Source: Eimeria necatrix
Taxonomy: Eukaryota > Apicomplexa > Conoidasida > Eucoccidiorida > Eimeriidae
Direction: 5' to 3'
Length of the DNA: 64,000 bases
Assembly: GCF_000499385.1 (NCBI RefSeq)
Contig: NW_013651859.1
Coordinates: 1-64,000 of the forward strand
In this document: positions 19,744 through 30,943 of the stretch, piece by piece
Layout of the letters: each line of letters opens with the position of its first letter
Position numbering within the stretch: the first letter of the stretch is position 1
The notes under the pieces: model-generated
Told to the model about the DNA's origin: nothing
The model's database searches: none
Seen by the model: the letters and a program-made list of their open reading frames with translations, nothing else
Translations under genes and position numbers: made by a program

Positions 19744-22603
19744 GCTCCAGTGGATGCAGCGGTGGCGGTGGGCCGACGACTTGCTGCTGCTGAGACTGAG
19801 AGAATGCTTCTTGGCGAGGAAGCAGGCCCTCAGGCTGCAGGTAGGGGAGGCCCTTCTGAATCCCCAGCCCTTGGCTTTCTTAAGAATGCCTACACTCAGG
19901 GCAGGATATATGCTTCGGGGCACTACAGAAGCAGCAGCAGCAGCTGCTGCTGCTGCTGCGGGCGGGCTGGTTGCTTCTGGGCCTGCTGCTTCTGCAGCAC
20001 CCTCTGCAAGGGGGCTGCTGCTGCTGCCGGTGCTGCTGGTGTGGCTGCAGCGGGCAGCCTGCAGGCGACAAGCCCGGTTGGTACTTCCGCGGGTGCGCGT
20101 TCTGAGTTCCTCTGCAGCAGCGGCAGCAGCAACAGCAGCAGCCGAGGCAGCTGCAGCAGCCGAAGCAGCGGCGGCAGCAGCAGCAGCGGCACAGGCAGAA
20201 GCTGCTGCAGCAGAGGAGTCATTACTAGTGCTAGAGGGAGAAGGAGACGACGAGCCATTTGCCGACGAATTCGTACGCCCACTATTCGTTGCTGCTGCTG
20301 CTCCGGGCTCTGCTACTTTTGCTGCTGCTGGGGTTGCTGCTGCTGCTTCCAGTGTCTGTCTTTCTGCACGTGCAGTGCCCGATCTGCGGAACGTGCTCAG
20401 GCGACTTGCTGTGTTGCTGCAGCAGCAGCTAGATCCGCCCTTGCTGCTGCCGGTGGTACTGTTGTTGCTGCTGCTGTGATGCTGCCGATTCTGTTGCTGG
20501 TGGTGCTGTTGCTGCTGCAACAACAGCCAGGCCCGCCGTTACTGCAGCTGGTGGTGCAGTTGTTGCTGCAGCAGCAGCCCGACTTGCCGTTGCTGCAGCG
20601 GGCGGTGCTTTTGCTGCTCCAGTAGCAGCTCGGTCCGCTGTTTGTGCAGCGAGTGGCGCTGTTGCAGCTGCAGCAGCAGCGAGATCCGCCGTTGTCGCTG
20701 CTGCTGCTGCTGCTGCTGCTGCCGCTGCAGGAAGAGGATGCCGATGCCTCCACTTGTGGGGAGCTGCGTTTGAGTGCAAAGGAAACAGCAGCAATAGAAG
20801 AGGAGATTCGCCGGGCTCAGCGCGAACGGCTGGCGGTGCGTTTTGCGTCTTTGCTGCTTCTGTCTTTTTGTACTTTCTGCAGTTCTGGGGATCGGCAGCT
20901 GCCCTTCCAGCCTGCCTGCCGCTGCTGCTGCTGCTGCTGTTGCTGCTGCTGTTGCTGCTGGGAGCCTCTTGTGGCAGGGCCAGGCTGCTTTCTTTGCAGT
21001 GCGCAGCCAGGAGCAGCAGCAAACCAGAATTAATGGACTTTCACCTGCAGGCGCTGTGTCTGTGTCCCAGGAGCTGAACGCAGCAGCTGCTGCAGCAGCT
21101 AAACACGCAGAAGGGGGCCCAGCAGCTGCAGCAGCAGCAGACGAGGAACTCGCCATACAAATGAGGTGGAGCCTTTTATGCTGCTTCTGCTGCTTGAAAC
21201 TCCTACTTGCTGCTTCTGTTTGCTTCTCCTAGCTGCTAGCTATGACCGCCAACTGTGTTGCTGCTGCTGCCTCTGAAACTGCTCGTTCTTTGGGTTCCGC
21301 TGCTGCCATTTCGTAACCGATGCGATTGCCGGTGCTGCTGCTGCGGCTGCTGTTGCCGCTGCTGCTGCTGCTGCTGCAGGGTGGCCCGCTGGAACGCATA
21401 CTTGGAGGACCGTTTGCTGACACTGCAGTCTCTCCCTTCTTTCGATATTCGGGCCAGCGAACAGTCTCTACTTAGGGACGCCCTCCGCCTGCAGCAACAG
21501 CAGCAGCAGCAGCAGCAGCAGCAAGTAATCTTGCAGTCCAAATTCACTTCCGTCTTCCTAAAAGGGGCAGCACGACAGAAAACACTTGAGCGCTGCTGCC
21601 TGCATCCTTCGTCTATTTGTTGTTGCTGCTGCTTTTTTGCTGCAGACGCCTGTGTCTGCAGCGGGCGCGGAGGCGTCTAGCGAGGCGCCTGCTGCTGCTG
21701 CTGCGTCTCCTGAGGCAGCTGAGCCAGCCTCAAGCAGCAGCAGCAGCAGCAGCAGCAGGCCTACTGCCACATTTGCTTCTCTAGTTCGGGGGAAGCCCCG
21801 CTATGAAATTTGCCGGGCCTTTCTCACGACGCTTATGGTAATTGGAGTCTAGAGAAAGCCACCAGGGAAAAGAAGTTTGCTGGAGGCGTAGAAACGCGCA
21901 GCAGCAGCAGCAGCAGCTGCTGCTGCTGCTGCTCCTGCTGCAGTAGGGACAGCACGCCTTCTCTGCTGCTGCTGTGGTGTGGTTTTGCTGCAGCTCACAA
22001 ACGCCCGAAAAGTCTCCATCCTCCAGGAGACCAACGATACAGATGAAGACCCAAGTAAGCTTTTAAGTGAATCCAAATGGGAGACATATAAGGGGCCCCC
22101 AAGGACCCCTGGGGCCATTCAGGGGGCCCCCAAAGCCCCGCAAAAGAGTTTAGGGGGCCCCCTAATAGAAGCATGCGGGGGGCCCCCAAAGCCACGTAGA
22201 GGCATGTGGGGGCCCCCAAGTCCTGTTTGGGCATCTAGGGGCCCCTCAGAGTCCCGTAGGGATATTTGGGGGGGCCCAAAAGGCAGCAAATCTGTAGTGA
22301 GAGCCTCCAGTGCTTCAGGTCTTTCTTGTAAAAATAAAATTCTTATAAAATAATTAGAAGACACCTCCTGCTCTCCTTAGCCCGGCCAGCTACAGCCGCA
22401 GGAGAGGCAGCACTTAGGCGTTCAGGCAGCTGCAGCAGCAACTGCAGCAGCAACTGCAGCAGCAGTTGCAGCAGCGACTGCAGCAGCAAATGCAGCAGAA
22501 TGGGCTCGTTTGGGGTGCAGGTGAGACAGGCGCGAAAGGGCACAAAAACGAAGCAGCAGACTTCAGCATACAACTTCTTCTTTCGCCGAAACAGATCGAG
22601 TGA
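17153..22603 (+). CDS. Condensin-2 complex subunit H2 (CAP-H2 kleisin)
   Basis: Kleisin that bridges SMC2-SMC4 in condensin II. The N-terminus carries the family helices: VDAFLNEVTQLLLR, WDYDLGSLLSDFL and MKFSHAAMLVERSAAVWGLR. The conserved C-terminus is spread over exons 21380-21524 (WNAYLEDRLL...PSFDI), 21646-21837 (FASLVRGKPRYEICRAFL) and 21994-22054 (LTNARKVSILQE), matching the end of animal CAP-H2. Exons that join in phase are 17153-18007, 18143-18758, 18913-19243, 19411-19840, 20731-20835, 21071-21165 and those three. The middle is low complexity: Gly-Ala-Pro coded by GGGGCCCC words plus poly-Ala/Gln. The 3' end is uncertain: I favour small exons 22381-22520 and 22595-22603, but a read to 22671 is possible. 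Introns 20836-21070 and 21166-21379 are CTG-rich. N- and C-terminal homology is good; the centre is a model. Confidence 0.78.
22091..22290. repeat. GGGGGCCCCC minisatellite
   Basis: Six or more units of roughly 25-35 bp each start with GGGGGCCCCC and continue with a short variable arm (CAAAGCC..., TAATAGAAG..., CAAGTCC...). The array lies inside the putative last long intron of the CAP-H2 gene. Related words pack 23460-23520, 23650-23710, 28020-28260 and 29160-29400. Confidence 0.75.
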
Positions 22604-23726
22604 GGCCAGTTAGAAACTTGCTGCTGCCGCTACTGGTATTGCTGCTGCTGCTGCTGCTGCTGCTGCCGTGACAGCCGCCGCCAAGAGCTTGCCTACCTGC
22701 CTTCTCTGCTTCTTTCATCAGGAGCGTCCTCTCCACGGAGTGACGAAATTGGCAGACAGGTCAGGCCCCCTGAGCAGGGCCCTGGGCGAGACAGCCATGC
22801 AGCGGCAGCAGCAGCAGCAGCAGCAGCAGCAGTTTGGCAGCTGGTGTTCCTGTACTTTGTCTACTTGGGGGCTCCTCGGGGCTCAGCAGAGTGCGGTAAA
22901 GCCAAAAGCAGCGGCAGCCAGTCACGGCAAACTGCTGGGAGGATTATTTGCTTCCAAATGCTGCAGCACGGGGGGGCCTCCATTCCAGGCATTCTGCTGC
23001 TGGGGGCCCCATCAGGGAATTCTGTGCAGCTCGGGGGCCCCAGCAGGGGCCCCCGTGCAGCGAAAGGGGCGGCGTGTGTGCTTGTGTATAACTAGAGCGC
23101 TGTGGAGCTAAAGGGACCCGCGGCCATTCGCCCGCGTGACTAGGGTTGCTGCTGCCGCTGCTGTGCTGCTACTGCTGCTGCTGCTACTGATGCTGCTGCT
23201 GCGGATGGTGAGTGTAGTTTGTAGTGCCATTGGCTAGCCAGGAGGTTTGGCTAAGCAGCTAGCGATACAGCTAGCTACCTGGTAGGCTAGCTAGCTAGCT
23301 GGGGCCTGTGCAGCTAGCTGCCCTGTGAGGGCGTTCCTGCTGCTCCCCTGCAGCTGTACTTGGAAACCTTCAAGTGTAACACAAGGGCGCAGCAGCTCTG
23401 TGTGTAACATTATTGCACATACAAAGGAGGCAAAGTCACAGACGGTCCCAGAAACAGAGCCCCTACTTTTGTTAGGGGGCCCCGAGAGGCCCCCGAAGAG
23501 TCACCTGGGGGCCCCTGGGTCTGATGGGGGCTTTTGTACACACAACCGGCGTCTCGAGCCTCCAGGCGCGCTTGTATTTTGAGTTAAATAAACAATAAAG
23601 GCGTTTTAAAAGCATTTAAAGAGCATCTGCGGCTTGTCGGTGCTTCCAAGGGGCCCGAGTCCTAGATCAGGGGCCCCACTCAGGGGCCCCACATGGACCA
23701 TGGGGGCCCCCCCAGCAGTGCCATAG
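22604..23726. other. Intergenic, repeat-rich
   Basis: This is 1.1 kb between two + strand genes. It holds CTG tracts (22640-22665, 23150-23200), GGGGCCCC words (22990-23060, 23475-23520, 23650-23710) and an AGCTAGC cluster (23257-23320). Open frames here are low complexity. I see no supported gene. Confidence 0.5.
23257..23320. repeat. AGCTAGC cluster
   Basis: Seven or so GCTAGC/AGCTAGCT words fall in about 60 bp, including a run of three overlapping copies near 23286-23301. It resembles the clusters at 10888 and 34508. Confidence 0.8.
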
Positions 23727-24541
23727 ATGTTCCCCTCTCGAGGCCTATCAAGACTGCTAGCAGCACGTAGGAGATCCCCGAAAGGCCCCTCGGGAGCAGC
23801 AGCTCGAACGGAAAGGCCTCTGGGTGCGCCGGCCAGAGCTCAAGGGGGCCCCGGCAAGGCCCTGGGGGCCCCCTGCTGCAGCCGGCTGCTGGGGCCCCCA
23901 GAAGGCCAGACCCAGCAAGTGCGCCTCTGGGGCAGCTGCACACTGCAGAAGGCGCTGCAGCAGCCAGGGGGCCGCCCATATATCAGAGGGATCACCTTAC
24001 AACAGCAGCAGCAGCAGCAGTGGCAGCAACAGCAGCAGCAGAAACAACAGGGGGGATATGAGAGTGGAGAGAGGGGCGTTGAAGGCAGACCGCTTTGTTG
24101 GGGGGGCTTCCAGCAGCAGCTGGAGTTGCTCCTCAGAGCTGCGGGCCCCTGGGGCTGGGGGCCCCTTCTGATTGCAGCGCTGCAGGAGTGCAGCAGCAGC
24201 AGCACCACTGCAGCTGGCTGCGGCACTAGGGCCAGCAGCAGCAACTCTGCTGAGGGCACTGGCGACAGCATCAGCGCCGTTTGCCCGGCTGCTGCTGCTG
24301 CTGCTGCTGCTGCTGCGGCTGGAGACCATACGGGGCCCCCGTGTGGCGCTGCGCTGAAGCAGCACCATCTGCTGCTGCTGAAGGCCTTTCGAGCTGCTGC
24401 TGCTGCTGCAGGAGGGCGAGGAGAGACCCCACAGCAGAGGCTGGCAGCAGTGGTAGCTGCAGCAGAGTGGCACTTGGCAGCCATACACTCCAGTGCTTCT
24501 CTGCGGGACGCCGCACATTTTCTCTCTTCTCTTAGTAGACT

Positions 24542-24585
<44 letters not shown>

Positions 24586-27401
24586 AAGCAGCACGGACTC
24601 TTCTATGCAGCAAAGCCTGCAGGTCTCTGTTTCTTTCGGCAACGAAGTCCGCTTTGCAGCAGCTTAAGAGCCGACTAAAACACAACAACCCCACTGTCCC
24701 GCATCAGGCGGACCCAGCAGTAGCAGCAGCAGCAGCAGCAACTGCAGCAACAGCAGCAGCAGCTGCGCCTACCAACAGCCACCCGACAGAGGCGGACAGG
24801 AATTCGGGCGTCCACAAGAGACCTTCGAGGACCGCAGCCGCAGCAGCAAAAGTAAGAAAGCCAGCAGCAGGCGAAGCAACAGCAGCAACACTAAATGCAG
24901 CAACAGCAGCAGCAGCAAGCGCTGCTGCGGGTGCTGCTGCAGAAGACCGCCTGCGGAGCCACGGAGTGTCTGCTGCTCTTTTGTGGGGCGTTGTGGCGAG
25001 GGGGCAGGGAAGCCAGGAGTGGCAGCTGGGAGATAAGCCGCAGCAGCTGCTGCTGCAGCTGTCAGAAGCTTTGCTGCAGCGGGAGCAGCAGCTGCTGCTG
25101 CCCCTGCTGCGGCTGCTGCCGCAGACTCAGGAGCCCCTGCTGCAGCTGCCGCAGCAGCAGCAAGCCGAGCTCAGGAAGCACTTCCTTGCGGTAGACTCGG
25201 TCTCTTGGTTCCTTTTCTGTGCTGCTTCCTTGGGGTGTATCTCCACCTCGCTGGCAAGGGGGGCCCTTTTGCTGCTGCTGCGCTTCGGCTGCTTGGAGCA
25301 GCAGCAGCAGGAAAGGGAGCTGCGCATGCAAAGGCAGCCACGGGCTGCGTCTTTGGGGACCCTGCAGCGCTTCTTAGCAGCTGCTGCGCTGCAGCTACAG
25401 TGCAGCAGCAGCTGCCGCAGCAGCAGCAGCAAGTTACCAGCTTCCCGCAGGAAGGGCCTTGAAGGAGCTGCTGCTGCAGCGACAGACACTCGTGCCACCA
25501 GTAAAAGCCGCAGCAGCCGCAGCAGAAGCAGCCGCAGCAGCAGCCGCAGCAGCAGCCGCAGCAGGACTCCGCCTGAAGACTTGCTGCGCCGCATTTGCCG
25601 CCTGGCTCTCTCCCGCCTCCTGCTGGAGCTGCAGCAGCAGCAGCCCCTGCAGCAGCCACCGCAGCAGCCACTGCAGCAGCCACTGCAGCGCAAGACAGGA
25701 GGCCTTTTTGGGACAGCTTGCCAACTCAAGCTGCTGCAGGGGCCCCCCAAAATGCTCCCAGAGCAGCAGCAAATAGGCGGGCCCCCGCTGCAGTTTCTGG
25801 TGGAGCTGCTGGACTCGTTGGTGCGGCTGCGCAGTGCTGCCCAGGAGGCGCAGCTGCTGCTGCAGCTGCTGCCGAGCCGCATCAGGGCAGCAGCAGCAGC
25901 AGCAGCAGAAGCAGCAGCGGCAGCAGCGTCGGCGACAGGTACCGCAACTGCAGCAACCCTCGCCGCTGCTCCTGTAGAAGAAAAGCAGGTGATGCGAACT
26001 ACAGGGCCTGTTGCTGCTGTCGTTGCTGCACGACTCGCTGCAGCAGCAGCAAAAGCTGCAGCAGCCCCACCAGAAGCTTCAGCTGCCGCATGGGATCCAG
26101 CGCTGCTGCAGCTGGCTCCCTCGCAGGTACTAAGTGTACTGGGAGCTTCAGCGCGACTGCAGTTGCTGCAGAATAGTTTGGGTTCCCCGCAGCAGCAGCA
26201 GCAGCAGCAGCAACAGCGGGAACTTGAGTCAAGTTCCAGCGATTCCTCATGGGCTGCGCTAGTTAAGGAGTGAGTAACCACTTTAATCAGCTTCGTAAGA
26301 AAAGTCATAAAAAGGAGCTGCTGGCAGAAAAGACACACGAGTAGCTGCCGTGGCTGCTGGTGCTGCTGTGGTTGCTGCTGCTGCTGGAGTTTGTGCTGCA
26401 ACAGTGTGTTGCTGCCTCCTTTTCCCAGGCTGCTTTTGCTGCAGATATACCGCACGCGGCAGTGCTTGCAGCAGCAACAGCTGTACGCGCAGCAACAGCA
26501 GCATCAGCAGCAGTCGGTGCTGCTGCTGCCCAGTGCCACAGTTGCTGCTCAGGCATACCGTTCCTTGTCCTTAAACTTTGCTGCTGCAGCGCTGCTTGGC
26601 GGGGGAGTGCCTGCCTTGCTGTTTGGGGGAGCCCTGCTGGAGCAGCTGCTGCTTCTGCTGCGACTGACTCTAGCAGCAGCAGCGCCTGCAGCAACAGTAA
26701 CAGCGGCGCCTACAGCAGCAGCTAAAGAAGCAGCGGGGCATCCTTATTTGCATGCATTGGAAAGCACCCCTTGCTTCTGGGGCTGGAGGCGCCGGCAGCA
26801 GCAGGCTGCTGCTGCTTCTCAAGAGGATCAGCAGAGGCTGTCGCAACAGGCAGTAGGGGCCCCCAAATCATTTTCATTTCTGCACTTTGCTGCTCTTTCT
26901 TTCCTCTTCTGACTTTGCTTCCCTTTAGCCAGATTTCTGCTTTTTTGTTTTGTTGATGCTGGCCCTCCCGTGTGTTTATCTGCCTTTCCTGCTGCTCCCC
27001 GCTGCGCTGCTGGGAGCGCATGTTGCTGCATCACAGCGCCACAGCTTGCTTCTGCACTTCACCTGGGGCTCTTTTGTTTCATTCCCTCTTAGTGCCTCCT
27101 GCATCTTTTCCTTTTTTGCTTGGGGTGTCTTATGCGTGTGTGGCTGAGCTGCCTTTGCTGCAGTTGCCCCTTCGCTGCATTTGACAGAAGCCCCGCTGCA
27201 CCTGCGTCTGTTGCTGCTGCTGCCGCTGTTGCTGCGAGCTCTGCTGTTTCAGTTGCAGCACGCTCTCTTCTACATTTTGCTGCTGGTGCCTTCCCTCGAG
27301 CCTGGCGGTGTCTCGACACTCAGCACAAACATTCGCAGGGCTCTCCCGACACTGCCGTTGCTGCAGCAGGCTGCGCAGGTGATTGAAGCTGTGCCGGTGC
27401 T

Positions 27402-27432
<31 letters not shown>

Positions 27433-27741
27433 GCTCTTGCTGCCGATTGGGCTGCTGCCGCTGCTGCTGTTTCGCCAGCATCCACGTGCTGCTGCTGCAT
27501 GCGTGTTGGCGCTGCAGCTGCTGCAGACGCCCGCGCACGGGCTGCTGCCGCCGCCGCGCTGCTCTCCGCTGCAGCTTCAAGTGCAGCAAACTGTAGAGGC
27601 TGTTTTGGGGCCCCCAGGGGCCCCTGAGGCCTCTAAGGCCTCCGATCAGCCCCTGGAGTTCATTCAGGCAGAGTACAAAGTGGGGTGTCTATACACTGTA
27701 GACATTTTGGTGTCCCCAAAACGGGCCCCTAAGTGCGCGCA
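23727..27741 (+). CDS. Ala/Gln-rich helical protein, possible RAP/FAST-like organellar RNA-binding protein
   Basis: A frame open for 2.5 kb (23727-26269) ends at a strong donor (GA|GTGAGT) and joins in phase to 26429-26852, reading ...WAALVKELLLLQIYRTR. This supports a real gene despite the repeats. The N-terminus (MFPSRGLSRLLAARRR) is Arg/Ser-rich with no acidic residue, like a mitochondrial presequence. Between poly-Ala/Gln runs are Leu-rich helices (LLLQLSEALLQREQQLLLPLL, PALLQLAPSQVLSVLG). A later exon at about 27525-27741 reads SPLQLQVQQTVEAVLG ... YKVGCLYTVDILV, which resembles the segment just before the RAP core in FAST/RAP proteins. The core itself (Glu-x-Asp-Gly-Pro-type) was not found downstream. 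Exons between 26853 and 27524 are unresolved, and introns hidden inside the 2.5-kb frame are possible. RAP assignment is tentative. Confidence 0.45.
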
Positions 27742-28340
27742 GCGCACAGCTGCAGGGTGAGCTGCTGCTGGTGCAGCAGCAGCAGCAGCGTGCGTGCACC
27801 TGAATCGCTGTCTCTCTGTTCCAGACTGTTTCTCCAAATAAAGTGAAAATGAAAGTCCACCGTCTGAGGTGTACAGATACTTCGGAGGACTCAACCCCAT
27901 GCATGCATGCATGGGCGCCAGCCGCAGTTCGCGATTCGTTAGTTATGGCTGTTTGTGGTGAGTGGGCTGTATGTACACCCACAACTTGCACTTGTTACGT
28001 TACACATGCATGCAGTGGCCTCACATGCGCCTTGGGGGGCCCTTGACTGCTTTTCGCGTCACAAATTCGGCAATGACCATAAGGTCCTAGAGGGTACTTC
28101 TGGCCCCTCTAGGGGCCCTTGGCTTTTCTGCTCTCCACATTGGAGGCACCCGCGCTTCGCGCGAGTACAAAGGGGCCCTCAGGGGGGGCCCTGGGTCACC
28201 TAGTGCACATGCAGGGGTTCCCTAGGTAGGGAGCGCTTAGGGGGCCCCCAGGGCCTCCCTTTCACGACACCCTAGCTGCCTTAAGACGGCAGCCTGAGTA
28301 GGGACGCAGCTGAGTCTCCCGTGGAGAGTTTGCTGCTGCC
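27742..28340. other. Convergent 3' intergenic region
   Basis: This is 0.6 kb between the 3' ends of the RAP-like gene (+) and NDH2 (-). It contains a TGCATGCATGCA word at 27899-27910, a TGTATGTACACCC word near 27968, and GGGGGCCC words (28030-28260). No RAP core or other coding motif was found on either strand. Confidence 0.5.
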
Positions 28341-29804
28341 TTACTGCGTTTCCTTCGGGTCCTTGGGGCTGGATGCTGCACACTGAATGTCTCTGCCGAA
28401 AATCGCCGTCTGCAGCCAGCCCTCGCAGCAGCGCCAGGTGGCCCTGGCGTTCAGCTGCAGCTGCAGATACACCATTTTCCACACCAGAGTGAACGGGAAG
28501 CCTCCCACGTAGGTCCCCACGGGCAGCTGCAGGGCTGCTGTGCCCTCGCCCAGGAAGCACAAAGACCCCTTCCAGTTGTCAACAAATGCTGGCAGCACTG
28601 GGGCCGCCTGGGGGGCCCCCGTGGCCCCCTTGGGAACATCCCCAGAGCCCAGGTACGCGTTGAACAGCAGCGCCAGGTACATTCCTTCTTGGCGGGCATT
28701 CTGCGCCGTCGGGGCCGGGCTCACGTAGCGCTTGTCTATTTCCTGCGAATGCGAAGCGGCAAAAACAAATGTGAAAGTGAACTAAGGCATTAGAACGTGA
28801 AATAAGGCATTAAGCGCCAAAAACAGCAACAGTTGCCGCCTCAAACTTGCAAAGGTACACAAGATTCCTTCCGAAACGCGGCCCCCAGGCGCCTCTCACG
28901 GCGCAGCTGGCCCCTGGGCTGTCTGTACACCCGAGAACTCCCGGCGAAACCAGCTGCTGCCTCACCTGCAGAAGTTCCGTAAACTGTTTCAAGTCGAGAT
29001 TAGACCTTGGAGCGAGGGTGTCGAGTTTGTTGCGCTTGGGGTGCACCTGGGGAAACAATGTCGAGAGCTTCTCGCCATTCGCCAGCAGCCATTCCGTACC
29101 TGCAGAAAGCCCCCGCAAAAACGCATGCAGTGCACATCAGGCGGAGCCCTGTGGGGCCGTGGGCCCCCCCGTGTGGGCGCTGGGGCCCCCTCTGCGAGCC
29201 CTAGGCTCCTGCGCGGGTCAGGTGGTCCCCTGTGCGGGTCCGGGGGCCCCCTGAACGGGTCCGGGGGCCCCTTCGCGAGCCGTGGGGCTCTCTGCGGGGG
29301 TCCGGGGGCCCCCTCTGTGGGCGCGGGGGCCCCGCAGGGGCCCCGCTGGGGGCCATGGGGCCCCCTGTGGGGCCCCGGGTGCTGCGTGGGGTCCGTGGGG
29401 AGGGGCGAGGGGGCATACCTGCGCCGGTGGTGGGGTTTTCCCGCTGAGCCCTTTCGAAGAGCTGCTGGGCGTGCTGGGCGAGCTTGGGGGGCTCAATGGT
29501 GCAGCAGTCGCCAGCAGCAAAAAGACAGTCTGTGCCCAAGACCCGCAGCGCGGGGTCCACTAGGAGGCGCTGGGGGCGGCTCTGGGCGGGGAGGCCCCTG
29601 GCGACAGCAGTGGCGAGTTCTGTGGGGCGGACTCCAGAGGCCCACAAGACGAAGTTGGTGGGGATGGTGTCTGCTGCAGGAGTTGCTGCTGCTGCGCCGG
29701 CGGCAGCAGCAGCAGCAGCAGCGCCGGCGCCTGCGGAGGTGCCGCCGGCGCCCGCGGCGGCGCCCTCCTTGGCGGCGCCGCCGCCAGCCGCCGCTGCAGT
29801 CGTG

Positions 29805-29837
<33 letters not shown>

Positions 29838-30943
29838 CGCGGCTGCAGCCGCCGCACCGTCACTGAGTCCGGCCCCACGCGAGTGACCTGCGTGTTCAGG
29901 TGCAGCTCCACGCCGCTCTTCTGAAACGTGGCCTTTGCTGCTTGCTGCACTTGCTGGTCATACATGGGGAGCGGCGCAGCGCCCATCTCCAGCAGCAGCA
30001 CTCGGAAGTGCTGCTGCAGGTCTGGGTAGAGCCGGGCCCCCGTGGTGTTGAGGTAGTCCCGGATTTCTGCTGCTGCTTCCACCCCCGAGGGCCCCGCCCC
30101 CACCACCACCACTGTCAGCAGCCGCTCCCGCTCTGCTGCTGTCACTGAGGGGTTTGCTGCAGCTTCTAGACAGGCCCCCAGGCGGGCCCGGACCCTCTCT
30201 GCGTCTTGGGCTGTGCGGAGGTACAGCGCGTGTTCCTTGACCCCTTCAATGTTGAAAGTGTTGACGTCGGAGCCAACAGCAAGCACCATGTAGTCAAAAG
30301 GCTCCTCCCAGGGGGCCCCCCCGCGGCCCCCGGGGGGCCCCTCGGGCACAGCCGCGGGCCTGCAAGTCACCGTCTTCCGCACCAAGTCCACAGACTCCAC
30401 GAAGGCCCGGTGGTACCGGCCCCGCGCCGCTGGGAGGCCCCCGAAGCACAGCAAGTCCCGCAGCTTCGAAGTGCATGCAGCCACGGGCAGGCTGCCCCCG
30501 CAGGCCGACGGCAGCAGCGGCGTGTAAGAAAAGTGGTCTTGCGGGGAAATCCACACCACCTCGAAGCGGCGGGGGTCCAGCTTGCTAACGAAGGAGGCCG
30601 CGGCCCAGCCGCCGCCCGCAACCACCACGCGTTTGCGGCGGGGGCCCCGGGGCCCCCGTGACCCGGGGGGCCCCTCGGGGGCCTCCCCACCCGCCACCGA
30701 CGGCTCCAGCCGCAGCAGGTGCAGTCGCAGCTGCAGCGAAGTCAGCGCGTTCCGCAGCTGCCAACGCAGCGAAGCCGCCTCCCCCAACACGGGGGGCGGG
30801 CTGTCCACAAGGCTGCTCAAGTCGCTGCTGCTGCTGCTGGCGCGCTCCTTGCACTGCGCGGGGGGCCCCATCGCTGCAGCAAGAGCCGGAGTCGAGCCCG
30901 CGAGGGCCCTTCCCAAATACCTCAGGGCGCGCATGCGGACCAT
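28341..30943 (-). CDS. NDH2: Type II NADH:ubiquinone dehydrogenase (alternative complex I)
   Basis: Single-subunit flavoprotein that passes electrons from NADH to quinone at the inner mitochondrial membrane; apicomplexans use it in place of complex I. Three exons join in phase: 30943-29419, 29099-28966 and 28742-28341 (686 residues). The FAD-binding motif is VVVAGGGWAAASF near residue 105, the NADH-binding motif VVVVGAGPSGVEAA near 278, and the second FAD contact LFAAGDCC near 473. The C-terminus (GTYVGGFPFTLVWKMVYLQLQL) matches the membrane-anchoring end of the family. The first 100 residues are Arg/Ser/Ala-rich and likely a mitochondrial presequence. A roughly 60-residue Ala/Gly/Thr insertion (about 370-430, coded at 29660-29830) sits between the NADH domain and IPTNFVLWASGVRP. 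Intron 1 is packed with GGGGGCCCC words. Confidence 0.93.

Noticed and set aside
19708..20523. Antisense frame of about 270 codons rich in Gln/Ser/Ala
   Set aside because: Mirror image of CTG repeats within the CAP-H2 gene; no non-repeat conserved block.
25127..26455. Antisense 440-codon frame
   Set aside because: Cys/Ser/Leu translation of CAG repeats opposite the RAP-like gene; no motif and no start context.
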